Source: Niallia taxi
GTDB taxonomy: Bacteria; Bacillota; Bacilli; Bacillales; Cytobacillaceae
Reading direction: 5' to 3'
Length of the DNA stretch: 64,000 bases
Assembly (NCBI RefSeq): GCF_032818155.1
Contig: NZ_CP102589.1
Coordinates: forward strand, 2,652,001 to 2,716,000
The translations under genes were made by a program, and so were the position numbers. A model generated the notes under the pieces. It did no database searches. It was not told the origin of the DNA and was given only the letters and a program-made list of their open reading frames with translations. Every line of letters begins with the position of its first letter. Position 1 is the stretch's first letter. Positions 54,131-63,879 of the stretch are shown piece after piece.

Positions 54131-54652
54131 AACTTCCGGATACCACTAGCTATTGGGTATACAGTTATTTCAACTGGGATTTATATATTTGTGTCAATTA
54201 GAACGGATAAAGAAAAAGAAACAAATAATGAACTCTATTTTGAAGATAATGAAGCGAAATTAAATGACTTAAAAATCAATATCACAGAAACTTAAGTTAT
54301 TCAACCTGGTGAAAAGGGAAATGAGTATGGAGAAAAACCTGTATTTGCAATTTGGTATGAAACAACTAATTTAAGTGATACAGACATTAACCCTACTTCT
54401 GGATGGATGACAGTATTTGAAGCTGTACAAGATAATGATCCTGATGCAGTCAATACTCTAGAAGTTGCTGGACTTCCAGATGACCAATTTCTTGATTCTC
54501 AATTAGAAACAATAAAAAAAGACGGGACAGTTAAAAACGCAGTAGCTTATGAATTAGATGAATTAGATGAATTAGAAACTCCTGTAACATTAATAGCTTC
54601 ACAAGGTATAGGTGGCGATAAATTAGGTGAAGAAAATTTTAATATTAAATAA
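54131..54652 (+). pseudogene. DUF5067-like membrane-anchored protein with a nonsense codon
   Basis: One frame from about 54131 encodes IPLAIGYTVISTGIYIFVSI (a membrane segment), the linker RTDKEKETNNELYFEDNEAK, INITET, a TAA at 54293, then VIQPGEKGNEYGEKPVFAIW and YETTNLSDTDINPTSGWMTV up to LGEENFNIK. The frame continues cleanly on both sides of the TAA, and the first ATG after it gives only 81 residues. No start codon is left at the front. The extracellular domain resembles DUF5067. Confidence 0.7.
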
Positions 54653-54696
54653 ACGTTTTTTTAATAGAAAAAGCCCTTCTCAAATAAGTTGGGCCA

Positions 54697-54957
54697 TTAA
54701 GCTCTCTGAACATATAAAATATCCATAAATTTAAGTTTAATTGTTTCAGTGTAATTTTCTATATGTATTAATTTTGTATTACCATCCATCTTAACAACTT
54801 TGCCCCTAACAGGATCTTCTCTTTTCCACACGGTTAGTCTAAGTTCATTCTTTTCCTGCAATGCTTCTGTTAAGGTATTGGCAATTTCCTCTAATTCAAA
54901 CTCATCTCTTGTCGGTCTTGCTGGTTTCTTAACCTTCTTAGGCTTTGCTAGTTCCAT
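54697..54957 (-). CDS. YolD-like protein
   Basis: 86 residues from ATG 54957 (AAGGAGATG before it). ELEEIANTLTEALQEKNELR then VWKREDPVRGKVVKMDGNTK and a small beta domain with IHIENYTETIKLKFMDILYV, typical of the YolD-like family that accompanies the Y-family polymerase genes uvrX/yqjW and is SOS-regulated. No polymerase gene is present here. Two SOS boxes lie about 250 bp upstream. Confidence 0.7.
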   Translation of the reverse strand: MELAKPKKVKKPARPTRDEFELEEIANTLTEALQEKNELRLTVWKREDPVRGKVVKMDGNTKLIHIENYTETIKLKFMDILYVQRA

Positions 54958-54999
54958 AATTATGCACATCTCCTTACTTTTTGTGTTGGTCCCATTGAT

Positions 55000-55208
55000 A
55001 AAATGTTAGAGAACTTAAAAGTGCGTTGCTGTTTACTAGTAAAACAATAGACACTAAAGAACTCTTCATTCACTTTAATAACCTGAATCCTGCGTTGACT
55101 GATTTCCCCTTTATTGTTTTGATAGATTATTTATAACCTCGTTACTTTCTATAGCCTTCTTAAGAATCCATTCATCAATAAGACCTCCCTTTTGAAATAC
55201 ATTATATA
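55000..55208. other. Intergenic AT-rich region with gene debris
   Basis: No complete gene. On the minus strand a short open stretch (LIDEWILKKAIESNEVINNL) behind GGGAGGTC may be a fragment. Part of the relic region. Confidence 0.3.
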
Positions 55209-55252
55209 AGAACAATTGTTCTAAATCAACACCAAATACGAACAATAGTTCT
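55209..55252. promoter_or_regulatory. Two SOS (LexA) boxes
   Basis: AGAACAATTGTTCT (55209-55222) is a perfect dyad and CGAACAATAGTTCT (55239-55252) a near-perfect one, both of the GAAC-N4-GTTC form. They lie in front of a truncated rightward yolD and 250 bp from a leftward YolD-like gene. Confidence 0.75.
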
Positions 55253-55286
55253 TATGTATTTTAAATATATAAAGGAGAAGGATGTC

Positions 55287-55442
55287 ATGATTAGGGACCG
55301 TAGGAATATTAAAAGGACAGCAATTGACGCTTTTGATATACTTTCACTGCTGCTTCAGTTTTGGTTCCATATTCTTTTGTTTTTCGATATCATGAAGCAT
55401 TTGGAAAAGATGAACTATTCCTTCTGCATCCTTTTCTATTGA
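55287..55442 (+). pseudogene. Truncated yolD gene
   Basis: AAAGGAGAAGGATGTC precedes an ATG whose product starts MIRDRRNIKRTAIDAFDILS. The first dozen residues match the YolD start (MIRDRGNIKWTA-type), but the rest (LLLQFWFHILLFFDIMKHLE) is unrelated. So only the 5' end survives, fused to other sequence by deletion or rearrangement. Controlled in the ancestor by the SOS boxes upstream, as is usual for yolD-uvrX. Confidence 0.6.
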
Positions 55443-55609
55443 AACACAACTCTGTATGCTTTGTATTGCTTTAGTTGACAGGCGACTACTCTTCTAATCT
55501 TTGTCGTCCATATCTGAGAATAAAGACTGTTTCAAGACGCCCCACCATTTATGACATGATTGACTTACTCGAATTAATTGAAGCTGGGAAAAATCCTGAC
55601 TTTTCTTTT
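55443..55609. other. Gene debris
   Basis: A plus-strand stretch ending in RRPTIYDMIDLLELIEAGKN, PDFSFL and a stop (55616) has no start. It seems to be the 3' end of a lost gene. Not assigned. Confidence 0.3.
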
Positions 55610-55876
55610 TTATAGTAAGGAACCACCTATAACAAGCAATTCAGCTTTATCTTTGTTGAATGTATCAATAACTTCGATTATAGGGATAAGTTGCCCACCT
55701 TCACCTGGAGACCTACTGAATTTAATTAAAACATAATCCCTGTCACTTCCGTCATTTCTTCTTTCAAACTTCTATGATTTTCTTCTGCACCTTACTCATA
55801 TAAATCACCATGGCTTGCTTTTTGAAGGAGCTTTAATTAATGCATAATTTGGTTCGTTTACTTCGAAATATTTCAT
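55610..55876 (-). pseudogene. Decayed small phage-type protein
   Basis: GAAAGGGTGAAGAAAA precedes an ATG; product starts MKYFEVNEPNYALIKAPSKS and then breaks with stops; later the frame resumes as DRDYVLIKFSRSPGEGGQLI, then PIIEVIDTFNKDKAELLVIG and GSLL before a stop. Together these look like a DUF1381-like short phage protein family. Several frameshift or stop mutations make it non-functional. Confidence 0.65.
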
Positions 55877-55961
55877 TTTTCTTCACCCTTTCATCAATAA
55901 ATCTCTTATTTATTTTAAAGTTGTCAACATTTTGCCGATATTCATAAAGGAGGTGAGTTTT

Positions 55962-56135
55962 TTGGATATTGCAGCTTTATCAGTTAGCATGCACCAAGCT
56001 TCACTTGGTCAAAGTATAAGCATAGCTTTAACTAAAATGTCTTTGGACAGTACACAACAATCTGCAACACAAATGATGGAAATGCTTCAGGCTCCACATC
56101 CAACATTAGGTAACTCTATCGACCTAAAAGGATAA
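55962..56135 (+). CDS. YjfB-family putative motility protein
   Basis: 57 residues from TTG 55962 (AAAGGAGGTGAG 7 bases upstream). LDIAALSVSMHQASLGQSIS then ALTKMSLDSTQQSATQMMEM and the end APHPTLGNSIDLKG, matching the YjfB family (B. subtilis SigD-linked, unknown function). It looks intact despite being in a debris field. A weak hairpin terminator follows (AAAAATGTA...TGCATTTTT, 56144-56176). Confidence 0.85.
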   Translation: MDIAALSVSMHQASLGQSISIALTKMSLDSTQQSATQMMEMLQAPHPTLGNSIDLKG

Positions 56136-56403
56136 ACACAGAAAAATGTATTCTCAATAGGATGCATTTTTTCTTTTTCTTCAAATATACATCACTTCTT
56201 CTCTTGATGTCTGAAACCCAAATAAATAACCAAAAACACAAATATTGACCGAACCAATAACCTATGAAGAATTACCTGTTAACACCCTGTATTTTGTCGT
56301 TCGTGATCCACTTAGTTCATGTTGTTTTTTGTCGAATAAATAAAGGATTTGTTAGTTTTTTTTGATTTTTATACACTATTCAAATCCCAGTATTTGTTAT
56401 ACT

Positions 56404-56443
56404 GTAAGTATTGCTTATTACATTTAAAAAAGGTGGTGAACCT
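56404..56443 (+). promoter_or_regulatory. Putative promoter of the small secreted peptide
   Basis: Extended -10 TGTTATACT (TATACT at 56398-56403) with a poor -35. The ribosome-binding site AAAAAGGTGGTGAACCT follows before the ATG at 56444. Confidence 0.4.
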
Positions 56444-56584
56444 ATGAAAAAAAATCTATTAAAATTTACACTGGCTCTTGGATTAGTTTTCTCAATCTCA
56501 TCACCAGTAACTGGAGGAGATGTAAAACCGTTGATTTCTGACTGCGGTGGTTCAGAACATCCAGTTCCTTGCTGGTCATACTAA
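56444..56584 (+). CDS. Small secreted peptide with a Cys pair
   Basis: 46 residues: signal peptide MKKNLLKFTLALGLVFSISS, then PVTGGDVKPLISDCGGSEHP and VPCWSY. The mature part would have two cysteines eight residues apart (C-GGSEHPVP-C), able to form a disulfide loop, and an aromatic end. Such short secreted peptides serve as signals, bacteriocins or their inhibitors. No receptor or transporter gene is next to it, so no role can be named. Confidence 0.6.
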   Translation: MKKNLLKFTLALGLVFSISSPVTGGDVKPLISDCGGSEHPVPCWSY

Positions 56585-56599
56585 AAATTGTGTAATAAC

Positions 56600-57068
56600 T
56601 CATATGAACCTTAATTGGTTCTTTTTTTTATGAAATATAATAAAAAGTGAATTGAATAATTTCTACAGTGATTTGGACCTTGATAATTGATTCTTTCTCC
56701 TTGTAGCTTTTGTGTTTCAGTTAGATTGATCAGCAATCCTCCCTAATTTATTGGTTTCACTCCCTTCCCGGTCTTGCCATCTGTTTTACCTTCCAATCCC
56801 TGTGTAGCTAGTTGTTCTTTAATTAAGCCTGTTATTTCTCTTGCAAATTCAATTCGATCTTCTAATTCGTCACCTTCATAAGACTTGTCCATCATTTTTC
56901 TAAGCAATCATGAACTTGGAAAACTAAATCAGAATGTTCAGCAGCAACATATCAATTAGCAATTGATTTAATATATATTGTTGAAGTTCTTTGAGAAAAT
57001 TTTTCTGAACACCTCAGCATCTCCAACTGTTTTACCTATACTGTTAATGTTTATAAAAAGGTAATTAT
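56600..57068. other. Intergenic region with gene debris
   Basis: About 470 bp. The minus strand carries an open stretch (56743-56895) reading MMDKSYEGDELEDRIEFARE then ITGLIKEQLATQGLEGKTDG, without a ribosome-binding site and behind stops; likely the 3' end of an old phage-type gene. Confidence 0.35.
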
Positions 57069-57326
57069 ATGATTAAATCGACTCTTGCGAATGCTTTTCA
57101 GAGGATTTTAAAAAATGATGGGTTGCCTCCCCTTCCTATTCACTCAACCCGTCACACACACGCTGTATTACAAATGGAAGCTGGTGCGGATATGAAATAC
57201 ATTCAGGAACCTTTGGGGTATGGAAGTATAAGTAATACCTCTGATGTTTATTTCCACATCAGTAAGAAGATTGAAAAAGATAGAATGAACAAATTTGAGG
57301 AACATATGAAAAATGTACTTGAATAA
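57069..57326 (+). pseudogene. Phage integrase C-terminal remnant
   Basis: 85 codons of a tyrosine recombinase C-terminus: HSTRHTHAVLQMEAGADMKY and QEPLGYGSISNTSDVYFHIS, with the nucleophile Tyr present. The expected LGH box reads LGYGS, so the conserved His is lost, and everything before the HxxR motif is missing. It shows a former integrated element here. Confidence 0.85.
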
Positions 57327-57333
57327 AAACCCC

Positions 57334-57552
57334 TTACTCGTCTTCTTGTTCTTTGTAAGCCAGGGCAATATCTACAATTTCTTCTGGTGTTAATTCTTTA
57401 TCACTCCAGAAAATTAAATCACTCGGTGCTGGGTGTGGTACATTCTTTTCAAGAATATCAATATACTCACTTACCTCTTCGTCAGAAAGTAATGGGTTTA
57501 TTATCTTATTTACTAATTGAACTAATTCTTCTTTTGACATTTTATTTTCCAT
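57334..57552 (-). CDS. Bacteriocin (colicin E/pyocin-type) immunity protein
   Basis: 72 residues from ATG 57552. MSKEELVQLVNKIINPLLSD, SEYIDILEKNVPHPAPSDLI and WSDKELTPEEIVDIALAYK match colicin DNase immunity proteins (helix with DILEKNVPHP and the EELTPEEI-type helix). It directly follows the toxin remnant on the same strand, as immunity genes do. It seems intact. It may protect against related toxins from neighbours. Confidence 0.87.
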   Translation of the reverse strand: MENKMSKEELVQLVNKIINPLLSDEEVSEYIDILEKNVPHPAPSDLIFWSDKELTPEEIVDIALAYKEQEDE

Positions 57553-57570
57553 GTTATCCACCATCCTTAA

Positions 57571-58500
57571 TTAATTCCCTTTCTTTCCAAAGTGATATGC
57601 AGGATCCAAAATAATTTGATGCATTCTTGGAGAAGTAATCATTAAATTATCTAGATTATACACTTCTCCACCTTTATCAATTGGTTGTTTATGGGGCAAG
57701 ATATATGACTTATGCTTACCGTAATGTTCAACCTTTGGAGCAATTGGAGCATTCCCGCTGCCATTCTTGCAACGTTTCTTGGATTGAATTCACTTGCAAA
57801 ACTGGAATTAGCAACAGATTTCCAAAATTCATTTCGGAAATCATCAAATGAATAAATTCTTTCCCTATTAATTGGTCTCTTACTTCCTTCGGTATAACCC
57901 CTATGGATGCTTGATTATACATTAGTTTAGTTTGACCTTCTAGAGCTTTGTCAAAATTAAAGATTTCGTTTACAATCCCTGGTCTATATCTGGCACTTCC
58001 TCCATTGCCACCAGAGAGCATACTTAATAGTTCTACTTTGTCTCTGCTCTCAGGTTTAGTAATGCTATTTATCGCTCCTGAATCAGTATTAACGCGTACC
58101 ACACCGCTATCGGCTACTAGTCGATTATATGGATTAATATTGTATGCAACATCATCAGCCCATGCCCTAGTAATATCCATACCCTGCTACCAAGTTGTAC
58201 TGTCTATTAACAGCCTCTTGGCTTAGTCTATCTGCTTTCTTCATCATTCCTGGTAGATGTGGCGCGAAAGGTAAACCGGCAAATATCCCTTGAGATAAAC
58301 TAGCATGGCGTTGTTCATCTGTTAATTCGTTACCCAACATATCTTTTCCTGTTAAATATTCAGATAAACCATTTGCAGAAATCAGGCCATAAATACCCAT
58401 CTCCGTTTTTTCCAATGTAGAAAAAGAACGAACATTCTTGTAAGCACTCATTGCGTGTTCAGCTGCACTAACACCTTTGGTAGCGGAGTAAATAGCACAA
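57571..58500 (-). pseudogene. Polymorphic toxin with HNH (colicin-like) nuclease domain, decayed
   Basis: Minus strand, in pieces. Pretoxin region: KGVSAAEHAMSAYKNVRSFS, TEMGIYGLISANGLSEYLTG, ELTDEQRHASLSQGIFAGLP. Middle: GGNGGSARYRPGIVNEIFNF, DKALEGQTKLMYNQASIGVI. Nuclease end: RNEFWKSVANSSFASEFN, KSYILPHKQPIDKGGEVYNL, then LMITSPRMHQIILDPAYHFG. At least three frameshifts break it, and the expected His-His pair of the HNH active site (ILHHKQPI in the family) reads ILPHKQPI. So it can no longer make an active toxin. Confidence 0.85.
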
Positions 58501-58653
58501 ATATTTCTAATTAAGTGAAAAATTACGGATAATTCATGCATAGCAATATTTAAAATTTGATACAATTAAAAATGATGATTCAGAACTACTAATATCAATG
58601 AACGTAAACACGGTCCCAACCTAAATCAAGAGAAAAAGAATGAATAAACTCAG

Positions 58654-59390
58654 CTAAATCATAATTGATGTCACATCAAACTTATTAACGGTGTTTGATT
58701 TTACATTCCAAGCAAACTTACTCTTATCTAAAGTAGTTTCATCTATCCATTTTACTTCAGACTTGTCATAATCCTTACTTAATGTCGTATCGTTGATTTG
58801 ATAGCCTTTATACTTAAGGTAGTTAACGAATTCTCGATGCTTGCCCTTCATGGACTCGTTTCTTCTCAGCATATCTCGATGGTAATCGTGGTCTTGTTCA
58901 TGGAATATATCAAAGTAATGCTTTAATTTTTCATCTGCAATTTTTACTTCGTCACGATAAATAATCCCGTCAATTTCTATTTCCTCTGGTATAGCAACTT
59001 CATATTCAGAATTACGTATCTCAGAAGTGGGTGTGTTTAAGTATCGATATATGTCCTTCACAAATTTAAATGTGTCTCTATTTAGAACGGCTCCAGACGA
59101 GTAACTTTCAAAAGACTTATCCTCTTTAATGATTAACCACTCATCACCGCCACCTACCTGCTGTATAAAGCAAAGATTCTTATAGTAGAAGGCAGTACCA
59201 AGTGCCCAACAACCTCCTTGTAGCTTCGTAAGCAAATTTTCTAGTGTCTTACACTCTGAAAAAGAATCCATTGTGAATGGCGGGTCGTATGCAAGTGGAA
59301 TCCAGTGGTTGTTCAATCCAATCTCATACCACTTAGCTAACCAGGTAGTATCAATTTCAAAACTACTAAAACTGACACATATTAACCCGG
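58654..59390 (-). CDS. Hypothetical protein, probably 5'-truncated
   Basis: The frame is open from beyond the glnA terminator to TGA/TAA near 58654 (256 codons in all, the first about 15 lie in the terminator). No good start is visible; the coding pattern seems to begin around EIDTTWLAKWYEIGLNNHW and continues WIPLAYDPPFTMDSFSECKT, CWALGTAFYYKNLCFIQQVG, and later EIEIDGIIYRDEVKIADEKL. No family recognised. Co-directional with and just after glnA; it may be a truncated gene of the relic region. Confidence 0.45.
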
Positions 59391-59397
59391 AATAAAA

Positions 59398-59432
59398 AAA
59401 AGCCCTGGTATTAAGATATACCAAGGCTTCTT
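59398..59432 (-). terminator. glnA terminator
   Basis: Minus-strand AAGCCTTGGTATATCTTAAT then ACCAGGGCTTTTTTTTATT: stem AGCCTTGGTAT/ATACCAGGGCT followed by a T run. Confidence 0.88.
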
Positions 59433-59436
59433 CCTC

Positions 59437-60774
59437 TTAATACATTTCCATGTATTGATCTCTCTCCCATGGATGCACTTGTGTGCGGAACATATCCCAC
59501 TCAATCTCTTTAGCTTCTACAAAGTGTACGAAAATATGCTCTCCTAAAGCGTCAATCATTGTTTGATCTTGCTTTAGTTCTGTTAATGCGTCTGCAAGTG
59601 TTGATGGCAAATCAACGATGCCTTCTGCAAGGCGTTCTTCTTTGCTCATGATGTAAATGTTGCGGTCTACTGGTGCTGGCGGAGTCAATTCGTTTTTGAT
59701 TCCGTCAAGGCCTGCTGCTAGCAATGCTGCCATTGCTAGGTATGGGTTAGCTGCTGGGTCCACGCTGCGTACTTCAACGCGTGTGCTTAGTCCGCGTGAT
59801 GCTGGAATACGCATTAATGGTGAACGGTTACGAGCTGACCATGCTACATAACATGGTGCTTCGTAGCCTGGCACTAAGCGTTTGTAAGAGTTTACAGTCG
59901 GGTTAGTGATTGCTGTGAAGCTTGTAGCATGCTTAACGATACCAGCGATGAATTGCAGGGCTGTTTCGCTCATTTCAAGCTCTGTGTTTGGATCGTAGAA
60001 TGCGTTCTTACCGTTATTAAATAGGGAAAGGTTACAGTGCATTCCAGAACCGTTAACGCCGAATAATGGCTTTGGCATGAATGTTGCGTGCAGTCCGTGT
60101 TTGCGTGCGATTGTTTTAACGACTAATTTAAATGTTTGGATTTGGTCACATGCTGTGACTGCGTCCGCATATTTAAAATCGATTTCGTGCTGTCCTGGAG
60201 CTACTTCATGGTGAGATGCTTCAATTTCAAAGCCCATTTCTTCTAGCTCTAACACGATGTCGCGGCGGCAGTTTTCGCCAAGGTCTGTTGGCGCTAAGTC
60301 GAAGTAGCCTCCGTTATCGTTCAATTCAAGGGATGGTTGCCCCTTTTCGTCCAATTTGAACAGGAAGAATTCTGGTTCAGGTCCTAAGTTGAAATCAGTA
60401 AAGCCGAGAGCTTCCATTTCTTTAAGAACGCGACGTAGGTTGTTACGCGGATCTCCTTCAAATGGTGTGCCATCTGGATTGTAAATATCACAGATAAGTC
60501 GTGCAACCTTGCCTTTTTCTGCTGTCCATGGGAAAACAACCCATGTGTTCAAATCTGGATATAGGTACATATCAGATTCTTCGATTCTTACAAATCCTTC
60601 GATGGAAGAGCCATCAAACATCATTTTGTTGTCTAGGGCTTTATCAAGCTGACTGATTGGAATCTCAACATTCTTGATTGTTCCTAAAATATCCGTAAAT
60701 TGAAGTCGAATGAATTTTACATTACTTTCTTCTGCAAAACGTTTGATATCCTCTTTTGAATAATTCTTTGCCAC
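59437..60774 (-). CDS. glnA: Glutamine synthetase, type I
   Basis: 445 residues. Beta-grasp start with [20 protein letters not shown], catalytic domain with [55 protein letters not shown] and [13 protein letters not shown]; the C-terminal feature [16 protein letters not shown]. Bacillus-type GlnA (no adenylylation Tyr motif), feedback-inhibited and a partner of TnrA/GlnR. Second gene of the glnR-glnA operon. Confidence 0.98.
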   Translation of the reverse strand: MAKNYSKEDIKRFAEESNVKFIRLQFTDILGTIKNVEIPISQLDKALDNKMMFDGSSIEGFVRIEESDMYLYPDLNTWVVFPWTAEKGKVARLICDIYNPDGTPFEGDPRNNLRRVLKEMEALGFTDFNLGPEPEFFLFKLDEKGQPSLELNDNGGYFDLAPTDLGENCRRDIVLELEEMGFEIEASHHEVAPGQHEIDFKYADAVTACDQIQTFKLVVKTIARKHGLHATFMPKPLFGVNGSGMHCNLSLFNNGKNAFYDPNTELEMSETALQFIAGIVKHATSFTAITNPTVNSYKRLVPGYEAPCYVAWSARNRSPLMRIPASRGLSTRVEVRSVDPAANPYLAMAALLAAGLDGIKNELTPPAPVDRNIYIMSKEERLAEGIVDLPSTLADALTELKQDQTMIDALGEHIFVHFVEAKEIEWDMFRTQVHPWERDQYMEMY

Positions 60775-60806
60775 GGCTATTTCCTCCTCTTAAGTCCCTT
60801 TAATAT

Positions 60807-61223
60807 CTATCTCTGAAAAAATTGAGATCCTCCCTGTCCCATTGAATTGCGGCCATTATTGTTAAAACGTCCTGCATTCAACAGCTCCTTGCGCAAAAGT
60901 TTACGCAAGTCTTCATCTGTAAGCTCTCTGCGAGCCTTTTCTGCTTCTTTCTTTACATCTTCTGTTATAACTTGCTTTTCCTTCACTGAGAATATTTGTT
61001 TAATTCCAGCGAGGTTAACACCTTGATCGATTAGATCCTTAATTTCCAATAGTTTGTCAATATCAGTTAAGGAAAACAGTCGCCTGTTGCCATCCGTTCT
61101 TGCTGGAGCAATTAATTCGTGCTCTTCATAGTAGCGAATTTGTCGAGCGGACAGCTCTGTTAACTGCATGACAATACTAATTGGGAATAGAGGCATCGAC
61201 CGACGAATTTGACTACCAGACAT
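60807..61223 (-). CDS. glnR: GlnR, MerR-family nitrogen repressor
   Basis: 138 residues. MerR start [20 protein letters not shown] then [23 protein letters not shown]-binding wing with [20 protein letters not shown]. The C-terminal tail ([18 protein letters not shown]) is the autoinhibitory region in Bacillus. It represses glnRA when glutamine is plentiful, assisted by feedback-inhibited GlnA. It is 32 bp ahead of glnA. Confidence 0.97.
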   Translation of the reverse strand: MSGSQIRRSMPLFPISIVMQLTELSARQIRYYEEHELIAPARTDGNRRLFSLTDIDKLLEIKDLIDQGVNLAGIKQIFSVKEKQVITEDVKKEAEKARRELTDEDLRKLLRKELLNAGRFNNNGRNSMGQGGSQFFQR

Positions 61224-61265
61224 AGCGATTCGGCTCCTTTAGATTGATTGTATTTACCCAACTTC

Positions 61266-61305
61266 ATTATAGTTTTGGATAGATTTATTGTCAACAAATG
61301 TTACA
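61266..61305 (-). promoter_or_regulatory. glnRA promoter with GlnR/TnrA box
   Basis: Minus-strand -35 TTGACA (61294-61289), 17-bp spacer, -10 TATAAT (61271-61266), a consensus promoter. The operator TGTCAACAAATGTTACA (61289-61305) fits TGTNA-N7-TNACA exactly and overlaps the -35. Confidence 0.92.
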
Positions 61306-61332
61306 ATTTCTAACCTCTGGATGTAGATTTTT

Positions 61333-62604
61333 TTATGCTAACGTAATTAGCTTTTGTTCCAATAGTCTGTCAATTGCCATACATACAGCGATTTTTACGT
61401 GAGAATACGTTAAACCACCCTGTACGTAAGCGACATATGGCGGTCTGATCGGACCGTCGGCAGTAAGCTCGATGCTTGCACCTTGAATAAACGTTCCTGC
61501 TGCCATAATGACATCATCTTCATAGCCTGGCATATAATTAGGATATGGTGTGACATGGGAATTGACTGGTGATGCGTACTGCACAGCCTGGCAGAATGCG
61601 ACCATCTTTTCTTTATCATCAAATTGCACTGATTGAATCAAGTCTGTGCGCGGCACATTCCATTTCGGCGATGAATTCATCCCAAGCTTTTCAAGCATAG
61701 CTGCAGTAAACACAGCACCCTTCAAGCTTTGTCCGACAACATGTGGTGCAAGGAAAAATCCTTGGTACATTTCCTGCAGGCTGTAAAGAGATGCTCCAGC
61801 CTCCGCTCCAATGCCTGGAGATGTCATCCGATAGGAGCATGCTTCCACGAACTTCTCTTTCCCAACAATATAACCGCCAGTTTTAGCAATACCGCCGCCT
61901 GGGTTTTTTATAAGAGATCCTGCCATTAAATCTGCCCCAACATGACATGGCTCAAGGTCCTCTACAAATTCTCCGTAGCAATTGTCCACAAATACAACAA
62001 CATCACTTTTTAATTCCTTGACGAAATCAATCATTTCCTTGATTTCTGCAATGGTAAAGGAAGGTCTTGTTGCATAACCCTTTGAGCGCTGGATGCCAAT
62101 CATTTTTGTATTGCTCTTAATGCTTGAAGCGATTTTTTCGAAATCAGGACGTCCGTCCTCTTTTAGGGCGACACTATTATAAGAAATGCCGAATTCCTTT
62201 AAGGAGCCTGTGCCATTCCCTCTAATCCCGACGATTTCTTCTAATGTATCGTATGGTTTTCCTGTAATATACAGAAGCTCATCTCCAGGACGCAGCACTC
62301 CGAATAACGCAATGCTGATTGCGTGTGTCCCTGAAATGATTTGCGGGCGCACAAGTCCTGCCTCTCCGCCGAACACTTCTGCATAAATTCGTTCAAGCGT
62401 ATCTCTTCCTAAATCATCATAGCCGTAGCCTGTTGTTGGAATGAAATGAGATTCGCTCACCTTATTGTTTTGGAAGCTTTTCAGAACACGAAATTGATTT
62501 TCGTCAATTCGCTCGTCGATTCTTTTATGAACTTCCTTCACTTGTTCTTCTACCTCTCCGACAAGAACTCGGAGTTTATCACCAAATGTTAATTGATCGT
62601 ACAT
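61333..62604 (-). CDS. ynbB: YnbB, PLP-dependent aluminium-resistance/methionine gamma-lyase-like protein
   Basis: 423 residues. PLP-enzyme fold: FIPTTGYGYDDLGRDTLERI, VFVDNCYGEFVEDLEP (Asp) and lysine in GSLIKNPGGGIAKTGGYIVG. Matches YnbB of the hflX-ynbB-glnR order in Bacillus. The physiological substrate is not established. Confidence 0.93.
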   Translation of the reverse strand: MYDQLTFGDKLRVLVGEVEEQVKEVHKRIDERIDENQFRVLKSFQNNKVSESHFIPTTGYGYDDLGRDTLERIYAEVFGGEAGLVRPQIISGTHAISIALFGVLRPGDELLYITGKPYDTLEEIVGIRGNGTGSLKEFGISYNSVALKEDGRPDFEKIASSIKSNTKMIGIQRSKGYATRPSFTIAEIKEMIDFVKELKSDVVVFVDNCYGEFVEDLEPCHVGADLMAGSLIKNPGGGIAKTGGYIVGKEKFVEACSYRMTSPGIGAEAGASLYSLQEMYQGFFLAPHVVGQSLKGAVFTAAMLEKLGMNSSPKWNVPRTDLIQSVQFDDKEKMVAFCQAVQYASPVNSHVTPYPNYMPGYEDDVIMAAGTFIQGASIELTADGPIRPPYVAYVQGGLTYSHVKIAVCMAIDRLLEQKLITLA

Positions 62605-62613
62605 ACTGTTCTC

Positions 62614-63879
62614 CTATCGTGTTGCTTTATAAGCTTTCAGCTGTCCGGAAAGGCTTGTGTCATGTAAACAATAGCCTTTGCACGTATACTGCTGTTCTTC
62701 CTCTTCGAAAACAAGGCTTCTAAGTATACTTTCATTTTTAAGCTGTGCCAGCAGCTTACCATTGCTTGCTGGAACGACAACCTCATAATATTCCATATTC
62801 TCAATCATCGTGTCTTCAATTTTTTGCTTTAGTTTCATTCTGTCATCTGCGTTTAAAGCACTGATTTCGATACTGTCCAGCTTTGAGGACGGCACAAAGT
62901 CTGCGTGCACAAGGTCGCGCTTGTTATAAACAGTAATTTGCGGAATTGCCGGAATTTCCAGGTCTGCAAGCAATTTATGCACTGTTTCCTCATGCTGATA
63001 ATATTCCTCGTTTGCCATATCGACAACATGTAATAGCAAATCTGCTTCACGTACCTCCTCTAAAGTAGAGCGGAACGCAGCAACGAGCGTTGTCGGCAAG
63101 TCTTGGATGAACCCAACAGTATCCGTAATAAGCGCACTGAATCCACTCGGCAAAATGACCTTTCTTGTCATTGGATCAAGTGTCGCAAACAAGATGTTTT
63201 CCTCAAAGGAATCTGCTTCTGCCACGCGGTTAAACAGAGTGGATTTACCTGCGTTTGTATAGCCTACAAGCGCAATTTGGAATGTTCTGTTGCGCTTTCT
63301 TCTTTCTCTGTATCTGTCACGGTGTTCAACGATGACATTCAATTGGCTTTTAATATCATCGATTCTGCGGCGGATATGACGTCTGTCTGATTCCAGCTTT
63401 GTTTCACCAGGACCTCTTGTTCCAATACCAGCACCTAGTCTGGAAAGCTGAAGACCTTGTCCACCAAGCCTTGGCAGCAAATATTGAAGCTGTGCCAGCT
63501 CAACCTGTAGCTTCCCTTCCTTTGAGCGTGCTCTTCCTGCAAAGATATCCAAAATCAATTGTGTTCTGTCTATGATACGTGCTTCAATATTTTTGGAAAG
63601 ATTGCGTACTTGGCTTGGGGACAGCTCATCATTGAAAATGATTATATCTGCGTCCATTTCCTCTGCCAGTACTTCTAATTCTTCCACTTTCCCTTTACCT
63701 ATGTATGTTGAAGGATGAATCCTGTCTCGATTTTGTGTGATGGAAGCAACCACTTGACCGTGTGCTGTTTCCGTTAGACTTGCGAGCTCTTCCATGGAGT
63801 ATTCAAATCTTGCAGTGTCATCTGTCGTTTGACAGCCAACAAGGATTACTTTCTCTGTTGATTCTTTTGTTTCATTCAA
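62614..63879 (-). CDS. hflX: HflX GTPase
   Basis: 421 residues. N-terminal HflX domain with [20 protein letters not shown], middle linker with [21 protein letters not shown]1 in [18 protein letters not shown]3 in [20 protein letters not shown] and G4 in VYNKRDLV. It binds 50S subunits and splits or rescues ribosomes in the family. It is 9 bp ahead of ynbB, in one operon. Confidence 0.97.
   Translation of the reverse strand: MNETKESTEKVILVGCQTTDDTARFEYSMEELASLTETAHGQVVASITQNRDRIHPSTYIGKGKVEELEVLAEEMDADIIIFNDELSPSQVRNLSKNIEARIIDRTQLILDIFAGRARSKEGKLQVELAQLQYLLPRLGGQGLQLSRLGAGIGTRGPGETKLESDRRHIRRRIDDIKSQLNVIVEHRDRYRERRKRNRTFQIALVGYTNAGKSTLFNRVAEADSFEENILFATLDPMTRKVILPSGFSALITDTVGFIQDLPTTLVAAFRSTLEEVREADLLLHVVDMANEEYYQHEETVHKLLADLEIPAIPQITVYNKRDLVHADFVPSSKLDSIEISALNADDRMKLKQKIEDTMIENMEYYEVVVPASNGKLLAQLKNESILRSLVFEEEEQQYTCKGYCLHDTSLSGQLKAYKATR

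Noticed and set aside
59398..59432. Sequence AAGCCTTGGTATATC in the glnA terminator as another copy of the prophage iteron family
   Set aside because: It is one arm of the terminator stem and pairs with the other arm, so the likeness is best explained by chance.
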